NCBI GenBank assembly: GCA_028277025.1
Contig: JAPYVG010000050.1
Location: forward strand, 1 to 10,960
Direction: 5' to 3'
Length of the DNA: 10,960 nucleotides
Source of the DNA: Sulfolobaceae archaeon
GTDB taxonomy: Archaea; Thermoproteota; Thermoprotei_A; Sulfolobales; Sulfolobaceae
Part shown: piece by piece, positions 1 to 6,378 of the stretch
Numbering within the stretch: the first letter of the stretch is position 1
How the letters are laid out: the number at the start of each line of letters is the position of its first letter
Made by a program: the position numbers and the translations under genes
The notes under the pieces: generated by a model
Seen by the model: the letters and a program-made list of their open reading frames with translations, nothing else
What the model was told of the DNA's origin: nothing
Databases searched by the model: none

Positions 1-21
1 GAATTCGATACTTGTAACCCA

Positions 22-494
22 TTACTTCTCGTTTAAAACCCTCTTAGCCTCTTCCAACATTTCCTTAACTCTATTTAAATATGAGGTGATATCAGAAGTC
101 GTTAACTTAGCTTCATGAAAGCCCCACACGTGGAGGAAATACGCAATACTCCACCGGTCCAATACCCAATTACCTAGCTTGGTTGATAAAGTACTTGAAG
201 CCTTACCGAGCGTATAAATATACCACCTACCCTCCTTAACGGCTTGCTGGTGCTCATGTAATTTAAACTTCTCTGAAAGGACCTTAACCCCCCTTCTGCT
301 GCTTTATAAGCCTTTTCAGAAGCTTGAACTGCATCACCCTTATCTAAATACTTAAAGGCTTCAGCCATATACTTCTCAGCCAACTCAATTATCAACTTTA
401 TGCTCTCTTTAAGGTCGACACGGGACAAAGCTGAAAGTATTAACTCCTCGACGTCAATGCCCTTTTCCTCAGCCCTCTCTATTAACTCCTCCAT
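22..494 (-). pseudogene. PaREP1-family protein, broken by one frameshift
   Basis: The first 67 residues begin MEELIERAEEKGIDVEELIL and carry the helical KYLDKGDAVQASEKAYKAAE segment typical of PaREP1/PaREP8 proteins, a crenarchaeal family of unknown function. After a run of six C on the + strand (288-293) the original frame drifts into unrelated sequence and stops at 174. The adjacent frame continues with family-like text (VKVLSEKF, EGRWYIYTLGKASSTLS, LGNWVLDRWSIAYFLHVWGF, VKEMLEEAKRVLNEK) to a stop at 22-24. Restoring one base gives about 157 aa, the usual length for this family. The start at 494 has a TATA-like box at leaderless distance and no Shine-Dalgarno sequence. The gene may be dead, may be read by slippage at the homopolymer, or may carry a sequencing error; the sequence cannot decide. 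Confidence 0.8.
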
Positions 495-674
495 AAGTTA
501 AAATCTCCCGAAGAGATTAAAAAACTTCAGAATGTCAAACTTACAGAGGAAGTGTTAATAAAGCGGAAAGTCTAGAAGTATAACCATATCCATGCCTCTT
601 GGTCACCTAGCTCTTATTTGGCAAACTACGGGCAACGTTATAGTTAACCAGAATTATGATGCTATTAGTAGGTC
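495..674. other. Intergenic stretch without recognisable gene
   Basis: Apart from the TATA-like box near 520 this stretch holds no convincing gene. Both strands are interrupted by frequent stops. A short minus-strand reading (about 585-625, ELGDQEAWIWLYF) has protein-like composition but is too short to assign. The right part may include decayed upstream parts of the tnpB remnant that begins near 675. Confidence 0.5.
516..525 (-). promoter_or_regulatory. TATA-like box for the PaREP1-family gene
   Basis: Read on the minus strand this is a TTTTTTAATC-like stretch centred about 26 bases upstream of the ATG at 494. That spacing is typical of leaderless archaeal transcripts, and no GGTGA-type ribosome site precedes the start. 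It is a motif call only. Confidence 0.45.
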
Positions 675-869
675 TCTCTAGATAGGCAATTGAACGCATC
701 TCTAAACATATACCTCAAGATGTGCGGGTTTCCCCACATCCGTGATATTCGGCGGATGTGGGTCGGGGTTATCCCGCTAAAGGGGCGGAGGGATATGAAC
801 GGGTTTTCCCGTGACTCTGGTGAAGCCCAAGAGCTGAGGATTGGATACAAATTCATGAAAATTCAATGA
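675..869 (+). pseudogene. tnpB: 3' remnant of an IS200/IS605-type tnpB
   Basis: The + strand frame reads SLDRQLNASLNIYLKMCGF, then MWVGVIPLKGRRDMNGFSRD and SGEAQELRIGYKFMKIQ before TGA. This matches the C-terminal end of Sulfolobales TnpB proteins: the DRxxNAsxNI motif around the third RuvC acidic residue, then the characteristic PLKGR and RDSGEAQ tail. The residue after DR is Q where Asp is usual, so the fragment departs from the family even at the motif. Stops lie just upstream (TAG at 669-671), and no zinc-finger half, no other RuvC motifs and no tnpA are present, so only about 65 codons of a roughly 400-residue gene survive. TnpB is an RNA-guided nuclease in intact elements; this copy cannot encode one. 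Confidence 0.75.
724..812 (+). ncRNA. GC-rich hairpin cluster, possible omega-RNA scaffold remnant
   Basis: Three stems sit in a GC-rich island. A perfect 10-bp stem pairs CCCACATCCG (733-742) with CGGATGTGGG (753-762). An outer stem pairs GCGGG (724-728) with CCCGC (773-777) around it. A third hairpin, ACGGG-TTTT-CCCGT, spans 799-812. In IS200/IS605 elements the guide RNA is transcribed in sense from the 3' end of tnpB into the right end, which fits this location exactly. The structure is seen directly; its role as an omega-RNA is inferred, and the element is truncated, so activity is doubtful. The alternative is that the pairing reflects only a GC-rich coding segment. Confidence 0.4.
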
Positions 870-942
870 AGCCCAACCCCTTTTGTAATGCTTTCATTAA
901 CATTTGTGCAATTCTGGAGCCCTTTAAACCTCAAGAAAAAGG

Positions 943-952
943 CTTATAAATT
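943..952 (+). promoter_or_regulatory. TATA box for the first glycosyltransferase
   Basis: CTTATAAATT is centred about 27 bases upstream of the ATG at 975, preceded by a purine-rich AAAAAGG stretch that could serve as a BRE. This placement supports a leaderless mRNA starting at 975 and argues against the upstream in-frame ATG at 888. Confidence 0.6.
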
Positions 953-974
953 TATTTCAAAAATTATTGACAGA

Positions 975-1871
975 ATGGGTTTAGAAGAAGTAGTGACATT
1001 CTTAATACCCACGCTTAACGAGAGGAATGGAATTGGACTAGTAATTGACGAAATAAAGTCCTTAGGATTCAATAAAATAATAGTAGTAGACGGAAACTCA
1101 ACTGACGGGACTGCAGAAATAGCAAAAGAGAAAGGAGCTAAAGTGATCTACCAACAAGGGAAGGGAAAAGCTTTGGCCATAATGACCGGATTAAAACACG
1201 TAGATACACCTTATGTGGCAGTAATTGACGGAGACTATACTTATAATCCTGCCGATGTGATCAAGGCGTTAAAAATAATGGAGGATTACGATGAGGTAAT
1301 TGTCGTGAGAGGGAATAGGAAAAACATACCTTTACTTAACCGCTTCGGTAACTGGGTTATAACTAAAATGTTCAACTTACTTTTCGGGATCAGATTGAAA
1401 GACGTTCTTTCCGGTTTTTATGTCTTGAGGACTAATGAAGTTAAAGGAGTTAACTTTGAAGCCAAAGGTTTCTCCATCGAAGTCGCTATAAGCGCTTACT
1501 TAGCTTCCCAATCAAAGAGGATAGGAGAAATAATTGGCGATTATAGGGCTAGAAAAGGAGAGAGCAAATTGAAGAAAATACATGGTCTCAAAATACTCTT
1601 CGATACAATTCTGCTCGCAGCTAAGTTCAACCCAGTATTCCTCATATTCGTAGTAGGGTCAGTATTATTACTACCCGGGATTGCTATACTGTCTTACGTA
1701 GCTTTAGACTACTTAGCTTATCACATTTTCCACTTTGTCCTAGCGTTTATAGGCTTCAGCTTATTTAACGTAGGGCTTATATCCCTCCTCCTATCCGTTC
1801 TAGCCCTTTATTTAAAGAGAATGGAGTACAGACTAAATGAGAAAATAGAAGGTTTGAAGAGAGATGTGTAA
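975..1871 (+). CDS. Polyprenol-phosphate glycosyltransferase-like GT2 protein (DPM1-like) with two C-terminal membrane segments
   Basis: A GT-A fold, family 2 glycosyltransferase of 298 aa. It opens with VVTFLIPTLNERNGIG, followed by VVDGNSTDGT (38-46) and the metal and nucleotide-binding DGD (85-87). LSGFYVLR (145-152) and GFSIEV (165-170) match dolichol-phosphate mannose/glucose synthases. Two hydrophobic segments near residues 219-246 and 251-280 should anchor it in the cytoplasmic membrane, where it would load a sugar onto a polyprenyl phosphate. The frame is open back to ATG 888, but the 29 extra residues precede the first beta strand, overlap the TATA box at 943 and begin just after the tnpB remnant, so 975 is preferred. 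It overlaps the next gene by 8 bases, which implies co-translation. Donor sugar unknown. Confidence 0.88.
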   Translation: MGLEEVVTFLIPTLNERNGIGLVIDEIKSLGFNKIIVVDGNSTDGTAEIAKEKGAKVIYQQGKGKALAIMTGLKHVDTPYVAVIDGDYTYNPADVIKALKIMEDYDEVIVVRGNRKNIPLLNRFGNWVITKMFNLLFGIRLKDVLSGFYVLRTNEVKGVNFEAKGFSIEVAISAYLASQSKRIGEIIGDYRARKGESKLKKIHGLKILFDTILLAAKFNPVFLIFVVGSVLLLPGIAILSYVALDYLAYHIFHFVLAFIGFSLFNVGLISLLLSVLALYLKRMEYRLNEKIEGLKRDV

Positions 1872-2685
1872 ACTGGCAGTTCTAATAACTTCGTATAACA
1901 GATCGGAATTATTCAAAAAGACGCTGAAGAGCTGGTTAGATAGAGAGGAAGTTGACACTCTAATTATTAAGGCCGACTCATCAAAGAGGGAAGAGTATGA
2001 AGGATATAAAGAGGCTTTAGAGGAAATTAAAGGTAGAAGCGTTGTATATGAGATAAGCGATAAGAGGAGCGGACCAACTACAGCTAAAAATCGCGCATTG
2101 GAGATGGCTTTACAAAATGACTGTAGGTTTATGATATGTGCAGACGACGACCACTATATTCCAACAGAAAGTGACGTGAAGGGGACCTTGAGGATTCTCC
2201 TTAATGGGTCAATTGGGGTAGTGGGGGGCAAAGTGATTAATCTGGGTAATAGGGCAATAGACCCTGACTTCTTCTTAAATCTTCCAATTGCGGACTCATT
2301 AAGTAAAGCTTTAGGTTATATTTTCTTAGACGTTAAGCACGGTCCCAGACTTGCTGAGTTTGTCCCAGCTTTCTTCATGATAAAAGGCGAGGCCATAAAA
2401 AACGTTAGGTACGATGAGTTCTACGACAGTACTAACGGGTTTAGAGAGGAGAGCGACTTTCAGCAGGGTATTAAAAATGCTGGATATAAACTAGTCTTTA
2501 ACCCATATTTTTACGTTTACCACATACCTATTGAGGAAGGAGGGGATAGAGGAGTATCTTTATCGAGACGAATTTTCGGTAAGTCTAAGGCTAATACTTA
2601 TTTTTCTTTTAAGTGGTATTCAAAGCCTAAAGCTATATGGTACGTTTTAGTCTCATCAATTATCCTTAATATTATATTCGCCTAA
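1864..2685 (+). CDS. Family 2 glycosyltransferase, probably frameshifted at its C-terminus
   Basis: The protein is 273 aa: LAVLITSYNRSELFKKTL at the N-terminus, an ADDDH metal-binding motif (93-97), the acceptor-side acidic motif GFREESDF (192-199) and a C-terminal-region His in VYHIP (220). These are the standard positions for an inverting GT-A, family 2 enzyme of the cytoplasmic side. The start overlaps the end of the previous gene (ATGTGTAA), so translation is probably coupled and both work in one pathway. The protein stops inside a hydrophobic stretch (WYVLVSSIILNIIFA), and the +1 frame continues protein-like text to 2791 (see separate entry), suggesting a recent single-base indel near 2675-2680. 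The catalytic domain is complete, so activity may persist. Confidence 0.85.
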   Translation: MCKLAVLITSYNRSELFKKTLKSWLDREEVDTLIIKADSSKREEYEGYKEALEEIKGRSVVYEISDKRSGPTTAKNRALEMALQNDCRFMICADDDHYIPTESDVKGTLRILLNGSIGVVGGKVINLGNRAIDPDFFLNLPIADSLSKALGYIFLDVKHGPRLAEFVPAFFMIKGEAIKNVRYDEFYDSTNGFREESDFQQGIKNAGYKLVFNPYFYVYHIPIEEGGDRGVSLSRRIFGKSKANTYFSFKWYSKPKAIWYVLVSSIILNIIFA

Positions 2686-2791
2686 TAATGTTTTAGAAGT
2701 AATGAAAGGGGTTAAAAGACGGTTTAAAGGAATATCAATCAAAGCTTACCAGACGAGGGAAGTTCCGGTAACTCATAACAGCGACATTTAA
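2678..2791 (+). pseudogene. Out-of-frame C-terminal tail of the preceding glycosyltransferase
   Basis: In the +1 frame relative to the upstream gene this reads SPNNVLEVMKGVKRRFKGI, then SIKAYQTREVPVTHNSDI and a stop at 2789-2791. A hydrophobic segment followed by a basic MKGVKRRFKG tail is a common ending for archaeal GT2 proteins, so the text joins naturally to LNII at the end of the upstream frame. Its 3' end overlaps the TATA-like box of the methyltransferase gene. An alternative is chance coding potential in about 38 codons. Confidence 0.55.
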
Positions 2792-2795
2792 ATAA
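2785..2795 (+). promoter_or_regulatory. TATA box for the FkbM-type methyltransferase
   Basis: CATTTAAATAA is centred about 27 bases before the GTG at 2817, the standard spacing for a leaderless Sulfolobales transcript. It gives the methyltransferase a promoter separate from the upstream glycosyltransferase pair. Confidence 0.6.
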
Positions 2796-2816
2796 CTAGG
2801 AAAAGGAATAAAGGTT

Positions 2817-3785
2817 GTGTATTTAACTAGGAAAGTCAAGGTATTCCTAAAGAGCAGAGAGATTATAGATAACTGGTTACCTTCAGCGTTAGAATATATG
2901 AAAGGAAAGGAGAAAATTAAGATTAAAGTAAGCGGAAAAGAATTCGTCGTTAGCAGGTGGTTTTATTCGGATATTGTAAATATGTTTTACGATAAGGAAA
3001 TACAAGGGCTAATGAATGAAGGTGATAAGCTTATAATAAAAACTAAAATTCAAGATTTTCAAGTTGATGATCATATTTACAAAGAAGGATTTAAATTTTT
3101 ATATGAGGCCTCAAAACGGGGATGGAAGTATAAGGATGGCATTGTAGAGAAAGAAGGCGTCTTTTTCAAGTATGTTAGCTATTCTGTTTTCGAGATAATT
3201 GACGAACATGCATACGATAATATAGATGTCTATGGTAGAGATGTTGTTGACATAGGTGCTAATGTTGGCGACTCATCAATCTATTTTGCATTAAAAGGAG
3301 CTAGGAAAGTTGTAGGCGTTGAGCCTTTACCTAACGTGTACGCTCGAGCTATAGAGAATGTCAAGCTTAACCACTTAGAGGGCAAAATATTTTTAATAAA
3401 TGCTGCTATAGGCTCTAAGAGCGGAAAGATTAAAGTGCCTTGTAATACGTCAACGTTTGCCTCAGACGGTTTTTCTACTTTAAGGACTAATGGAGAATGT
3501 GAGGTTCCTATAGTAACCTTATCTGAGGTTATGAAACAAATTACTGAGCCATATCTTCTCAAAATGGACTGTGAAGGTTGTGAGTTTGATGTAATATTAA
3601 ATGACTATGAGCACGTTAAGATGTTTGAGAAATTAATTATTGAACACCATACAAAGTCTACCGGTATTGAGTATACGAAATTAGTAGACAAATTATCTAG
3701 TGACTTTCACTGCGAACTAACTTCATCGGTGCCTTGGGCCTCTAAAGAAGAAATAGGGTTGTTATGGTGTGATAAAATTAAATAA
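2817..3785 (+). CDS. FkbM-family SAM-dependent methyltransferase
   Basis: The protein is 322 aa with a class I methyltransferase domain in the second half: motif I DVVDIGANVGDSSIYF (142-157), acidic VEP after strand beta2 (168-170) and the family-typical LLKMDCEGCEFDVI (247-260). FkbM-type enzymes O-methylate sugars and similar acceptors and occur often in glycan clusters; cap methylation of a sugar is a reasonable guess here, not shown. The first 140 residues form an uncharacterised N-terminal region, as in other archaeal members. The start is GTG, chosen because the TATA box lies 27 bases upstream and no ribosome site is visible. It converges on the minus-strand glycosyltransferase with a 56-base gap. 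Confidence 0.85.
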   Translation: MYLTRKVKVFLKSREIIDNWLPSALEYMKGKEKIKIKVSGKEFVVSRWFYSDIVNMFYDKEIQGLMNEGDKLIIKTKIQDFQVDDHIYKEGFKFLYEASKRGWKYKDGIVEKEGVFFKYVSYSVFEIIDEHAYDNIDVYGRDVVDIGANVGDSSIYFALKGARKVVGVEPLPNVYARAIENVKLNHLEGKIFLINAAIGSKSGKIKVPCNTSTFASDGFSTLRTNGECEVPIVTLSEVMKQITEPYLLKMDCEGCEFDVILNDYEHVKMFEKLIIEHHTKSTGIEYTKLVDKLSSDFHCELTSSVPWASKEEIGLLWCDKIK

Positions 3786-3791
3786 ATAAAA

Positions 3792-3992
3792 CCTAGAGTG
3801 TTTAGATAAGGAATAATCTTGTCTACACGAAATTAGTGTTTTTATCTTTTTGATTTGTGTTTTACTATTAAACCCCTTCTGATTAATTCTTCCTCATTAA
3901 TGAAAATTTCATTCTTCCTCTTTCTGTAAATTTCTGGTAATTTGGATATAACCCAAAGTAATGCCTTAACCCTTGCTTTAAACAAATAAGTC
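3792..3992. repeat. Direct repeat copy 1: glycosyltransferase 3' end and its downstream flank
   Basis: These 201 bases recur in the same orientation at 10760-10960, where the window ends, so the repeat may be longer. The copies differ at only six positions (3840, 3846, 3852, 3854, 3856, 3865), all within 26 bases around the stop codon; 48 bases on one side and 127 on the other are identical. The left boundary is sharp: 3791 and 10759 are followed by the same sequence but preceded by unrelated bases. Confidence 0.95.
3837..3850 (+). terminator. Possible T-rich terminator for the methyltransferase
   Basis: The sequence GTGTTTTTATCTTT follows the methyltransferase stop by about 50 bases on the sense strand. 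Archaeal termination often uses T-runs without a hairpin. It overlaps the end of the convergent gene, and the second repeat copy has an altered run, so this is weak. Confidence 0.25.
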
Positions 3993-4846
3993 TTCCTCCT
4001 CTTAACTAAGTCCATGAGCATTGAACCGAAGAAGTAGAAGAGAACTTTAGGCATTTTCCTAAACAAATACCCCCTGCTGAAGTTCTTTAAGAGGAAATAA
4101 AGCCTCCTACTCTCTAGATAATACGTTAGCCTTATTTCCCTACTTCTCAAATCCTTAGAAAACGAACCATGCTCATGATGAATTACCGTAGCAGGGAAAA
4201 AAACTACCTTATAACCCCTCTTTAAAGCCCTAAACGAAAAATCAGTATCGCCATAGCCGTAAAAATAATCCTTATCAAACTCGCCTAACTCTTTAAAGAT
4301 TCTTCTATTTACTAGCATAGCTGCACCCTTAGCGTAAAAGATTTCCTTTATTTCAAAGCACTTCTCATTAGCTTTACTATTTCTATTCAGCTCTACTGGA
4401 TATCCTAGATCGCTAATTAATCCACCGCAACTATCTATTAAGCCGTTAGGGTAAACTAGTTTTAATTGAACTACTAAATTAGAGTTTTCTTTCTTTATAA
4501 AATCCATTACATTTGTTAAGGTGTCTTCTAATATCTCAGAATCATTATCAAGGAATAATAAGTACTCTCCCTTAGCATAAGAAGCTAGTACATTTCTATT
4601 CCCTGGTGCACCGTAATTATTCTCAAGTCTTATTAGTTTGAAATTAATATTACTTGATATCAATTTCTCGGATACAGCACCCTTTATTTTTGTATTATTT
4701 GAATTACTTAAAATAACATCACCTAAGAGTAATTCGAAGTCCTTAAAAGTCGATTTTTCTAGTGAGGATATTAATTTATGTAGATGCTCTTCTTCACCAA
4801 AATTTATTACTATAATACTTAGCAAAGGTTCTTTTGTGTTATTCAT
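3842..4846 (-). CDS. Family 2 glycosyltransferase, rhamnosyltransferase-like
   Basis: The protein is 334 aa. It begins PLLSIIVINFGEEEHL and carries NNYGAPGNRN (76-85), the donor-metal motif LDND (99-102), FYAKGAAMLVNRRIF (170-184), GYGDTDFSFRA (197-207) with the acceptor-side acidic residues, and HHEHGSF (223-229). This order is that of WbbL/RfbN-type GT2 enzymes, which transfer sugars to lipid-linked glycans on the cytoplasmic face. The basic C-terminus (MKI-free, rich in KRRK and RKRK) may bind the membrane surface. The ATG at 4846 sits about 31 bases from a good TATA box. The 3' end is duplicated at 10810-10960, so this gene has at least a partial paralogue nearby. Sugar specificity cannot be read from sequence. 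Confidence 0.85.
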   Translation of the reverse strand: MNNTKEPLLSIIVINFGEEEHLHKLISSLEKSTFKDFELLLGDVILSNSNNTKIKGAVSEKLISSNINFKLIRLENNYGAPGNRNVLASYAKGEYLLFLDNDSEILEDTLTNVMDFIKKENSNLVVQLKLVYPNGLIDSCGGLISDLGYPVELNRNSKANEKCFEIKEIFYAKGAAMLVNRRIFKELGEFDKDYFYGYGDTDFSFRALKRGYKVVFFPATVIHHEHGSFSKDLRSREIRLTYYLESRRLYFLLKNFSRGYLFRKMPKVLFYFFGSMLMDLVKRRKTYLFKARVKALLWVISKLPEIYRKRKNEIFINEEELIRRGLIVKHKSKR

Positions 4847-4872
4847 GTATAAATGAACCTTTTCAAGAAAGC

Positions 4873-4882
4873 TATATTTAAG
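4873..4882 (-). promoter_or_regulatory. TATA box for the 3842-4846 glycosyltransferase
   Basis: On the minus strand the sequence reads GGAAAA (BRE-like, 4883-4888) then CTTAAATATA. The box is centred about 31 bases before the ATG, predicting a leader of only a few bases. It lies inside the decayed remnant end that follows upstream. Confidence 0.55.
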
Positions 4883-4887
4883 TTTTC

Positions 4888-5110
4888 CTATAATTTTTTT
4901 CTAAGTTTTGTAAAGAAGAATATTAGTGTATAATAAACTTTATCTAAGTATGCTTTTACGCCTCTAACTGTTTCAAGTATTTTCTGAAATCTAATTGCCT
5001 TTTCGTATGTCAGCCTTTAAAATTAAGATATATTCTCCTTTAGCTTTACTTATTCCTTCATTTATAGCTACAGTATGACATAGTTTTTTCCTCATATTTA
5101 TAATATCTTG
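4888..5110 (-). pseudogene. Decayed family 2 glycosyltransferase fragment
   Basis: One minus-strand frame from 5110 reads QDIINMRKKLCHTVAINE, GISKAKGEYILILKAD and then stops. The NEGISKAKGEYILIL.AD text is the region just before the DxD motif in GT2 enzymes (compare SYAKGEYLLFLDND in the 3842-4846 gene). A neighbouring frame then reads LTYEKAIRFQKILETVRG and VKAYLDKVYYTLIFF, ending KLRKKL at a stop at 4888, which resembles a GT2 C-terminal tail. The middle of the catalytic domain is missing, so this is a deletion remnant with at least one frameshift. It lies between two intact GT2 genes on the same strand. I am confident of the GEYILIL part, less so of the tail. Confidence 0.6.
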
Positions 5111-5383
5111 TCAGTAATTAGTCTTTTAATTCACTTCTGTCTTATCTTTAAGATAGTTATCTATAACAAGATTTTAATTACTATCATGAAAATCTTATGC
5201 ATTAATATCAATTAAAAACTTATATATTATGTATTCGATTCAGTATTGCTCATAGGGACTCTAATAGGTGATATCGTCATTTTGTTCAATTTAACATTCT
5301 TATAGAGAAAATCTTACTATCTGAATAAATCTATTATTTCTGTTTAATCTCTTAAATATCTTAATAATCATATATTATTACAC
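5111..5383. other. AT-rich gap between two glycosyltransferase genes
   Basis: This part of the 527-base gap holds the 74-base repeat (5137-5210) and otherwise no clear gene. A TATA-like CTTATATATT on the + strand (5219-5228) is followed by a short open frame reading VLLIGTLIGDIVILFNLTFL to a stop near 5303; it may be a scrap of a membrane protein or chance. I see no RNA gene here. Confidence 0.45.
5137..5210 (+). repeat. 74-base hairpin-rich repeat, copy 1
   Basis: This segment is an exact reverse complement of 10686-10759. It contains short internal inverted repeats: AAGATTTT with AAAATCTT (13-base loop), GTTA with TAAC, and TATCTT with AAGATA around a short centre. Identity ends abruptly on both sides. 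Size and hairpins resemble a small non-autonomous element or the end of one, but no terminal repeats or flanking duplication are visible. Confidence 0.9.
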
Positions 5384-6295
5384 TTAATCTTTTTTATTTA
5401 AAACTTTCATCTTTATAGCTTCAATTAACGACCTAAATTCTGGGTAACCAAATGGCTCTTTTCCTACGTAATTAAGAAATATGTCGTCCCAGTTAATGCT
5501 TATTTTCTCTAGCTCTTTCCTCTTTAATTTCACGTAATCCAGTTCCGTAAATACAGATAACACACCTTTAAGTTTAGCCGTTCTATTAGGTGGTAAAAAA
5601 GATTGAAATAGCCTTATGATGAATATAGGAAGAAAGTTAGTAATTATTTTCTTCTTGCTATAGTATGTTAACAATAGAATTAATTGGTTCCTCATTAAAA
5701 GGTAACTCGTAAAAGGAGATGGTAATTTTTTAAAAGTACCGTGAGCTTCGTGGTAGACCCTTGATTTAGGGTCCATTAATACTCTATACCCAGTCCGATA
5801 AAGCCTCCACGACAGTTCAGCGTCCTCCCAGTAGAAAAAATAATGTTCATCAAAACCTCCTACTTTCTCTAATACGTCACGCCTGGTAAGGGCGGCTGCA
5901 GTAGAAAACCAAGGTATCTCCCTCGGTTCGTCACCGTACGGCCATTCAGTATAGAGGCTCTGTACTGCTGCTATTTTATCATCTGAGCTAATAACCTCTA
6001 CTAAAGAGTCTAACCAGTCTTTAGGCACCATTACGTCATTATCTAAAAATGCCATAAACTTAGTCTTAAACTTCTTTATAGCAACGTTTCTAGCGTAGGC
6101 AGGTCCGTAGTTTTTGTTCAATTGAATGACTTCAACTCCTTTCTTCTTTAAGTACTCAACACTACCGTCTTTTGACCCATTATCAACAACTACTACCTTT
6201 GATGGGTATTGGGTTTGTAAGACGCTGTCCAAATACTTCTTAAGCAGTTCTATACCATTATAGTTTACCACGATTATAGGTATTTCCTCAACCAC
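5384..6295 (-). CDS. Family 2 glycosyltransferase, last gene of the nucleotide-sugar operon
   Basis: Starting at the GTG at 6295 the product is 303 aa: IPIIVVNYNGIELLKKYL, VVVDNGSKDGS (35-45), NYGPAYARN (62-70), LDND (84-87), FYWEDAELSWRLYRTGY (154-170) and YHEAHGTF (181-188). It is a GT-A, family 2 enzyme of the rhamnosyl/galactofuranosyl-like group. The frame is open to a GTG at 6346, which would add 17 very hydrophobic residues before the first beta strand; I consider that part untranslated because family members begin within a few residues of the IPIIVVNYNG strand. A weak CTTTAATT box lies about 27 bases before 6295. It follows galU by about 80 bases, so its donor may be a sugar made by that operon. 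Confidence 0.83.
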   Translation of the reverse strand: MVEEIPIIVVNYNGIELLKKYLDSVLQTQYPSKVVVVDNGSKDGSVEYLKKKGVEVIQLNKNYGPAYARNVAIKKFKTKFMAFLDNDVMVPKDWLDSLVEVISSDDKIAAVQSLYTEWPYGDEPREIPWFSTAAALTRRDVLEKVGGFDEHYFFYWEDAELSWRLYRTGYRVLMDPKSRVYHEAHGTFKKLPSPFTSYLLMRNQLILLLTYYSKKKIITNFLPIFIIRLFQSFLPPNRTAKLKGVLSVFTELDYVKLKRKELEKISINWDDIFLNYVGKEPFGYPEFRSLIEAIKMKVLNKKD

Positions 6296-6378
6296 GAGTA
6301 AAAATCGTAAAAGAAGAATTAAAGCATTTATGGATAAAAAGGACACTATGGATAAAACTATAAGAAAGAAAAAATCTA

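Noticed and set aside
665..856. Minus-strand open frame of 63 codons opposite the tnpB remnant
   Set aside because: The + strand carries recognisable TnpB text in the same interval, so this is a shadow frame.
888..974. Upstream in-frame start (ATG 888) for the first glycosyltransferase
   Set aside because: The added 29 residues precede the first beta strand, span the TATA box at 943-952, and lack any ribosome site; ATG 975 fits a leaderless start.
4176..4200. TGATGA that could be a C box of a C/D small RNA
   Set aside because: It lies within a conserved glycosyltransferase coding segment (HHEHG region) and no well-placed D, C' and D' boxes were found.
6296..6346. GTG 6346 as start of the operon's glycosyltransferase
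   Set aside because: It adds 17 hydrophobic residues directly before strand beta1, unlike family members, and reads like AT-rich intergenic DNA. Not fully excluded.
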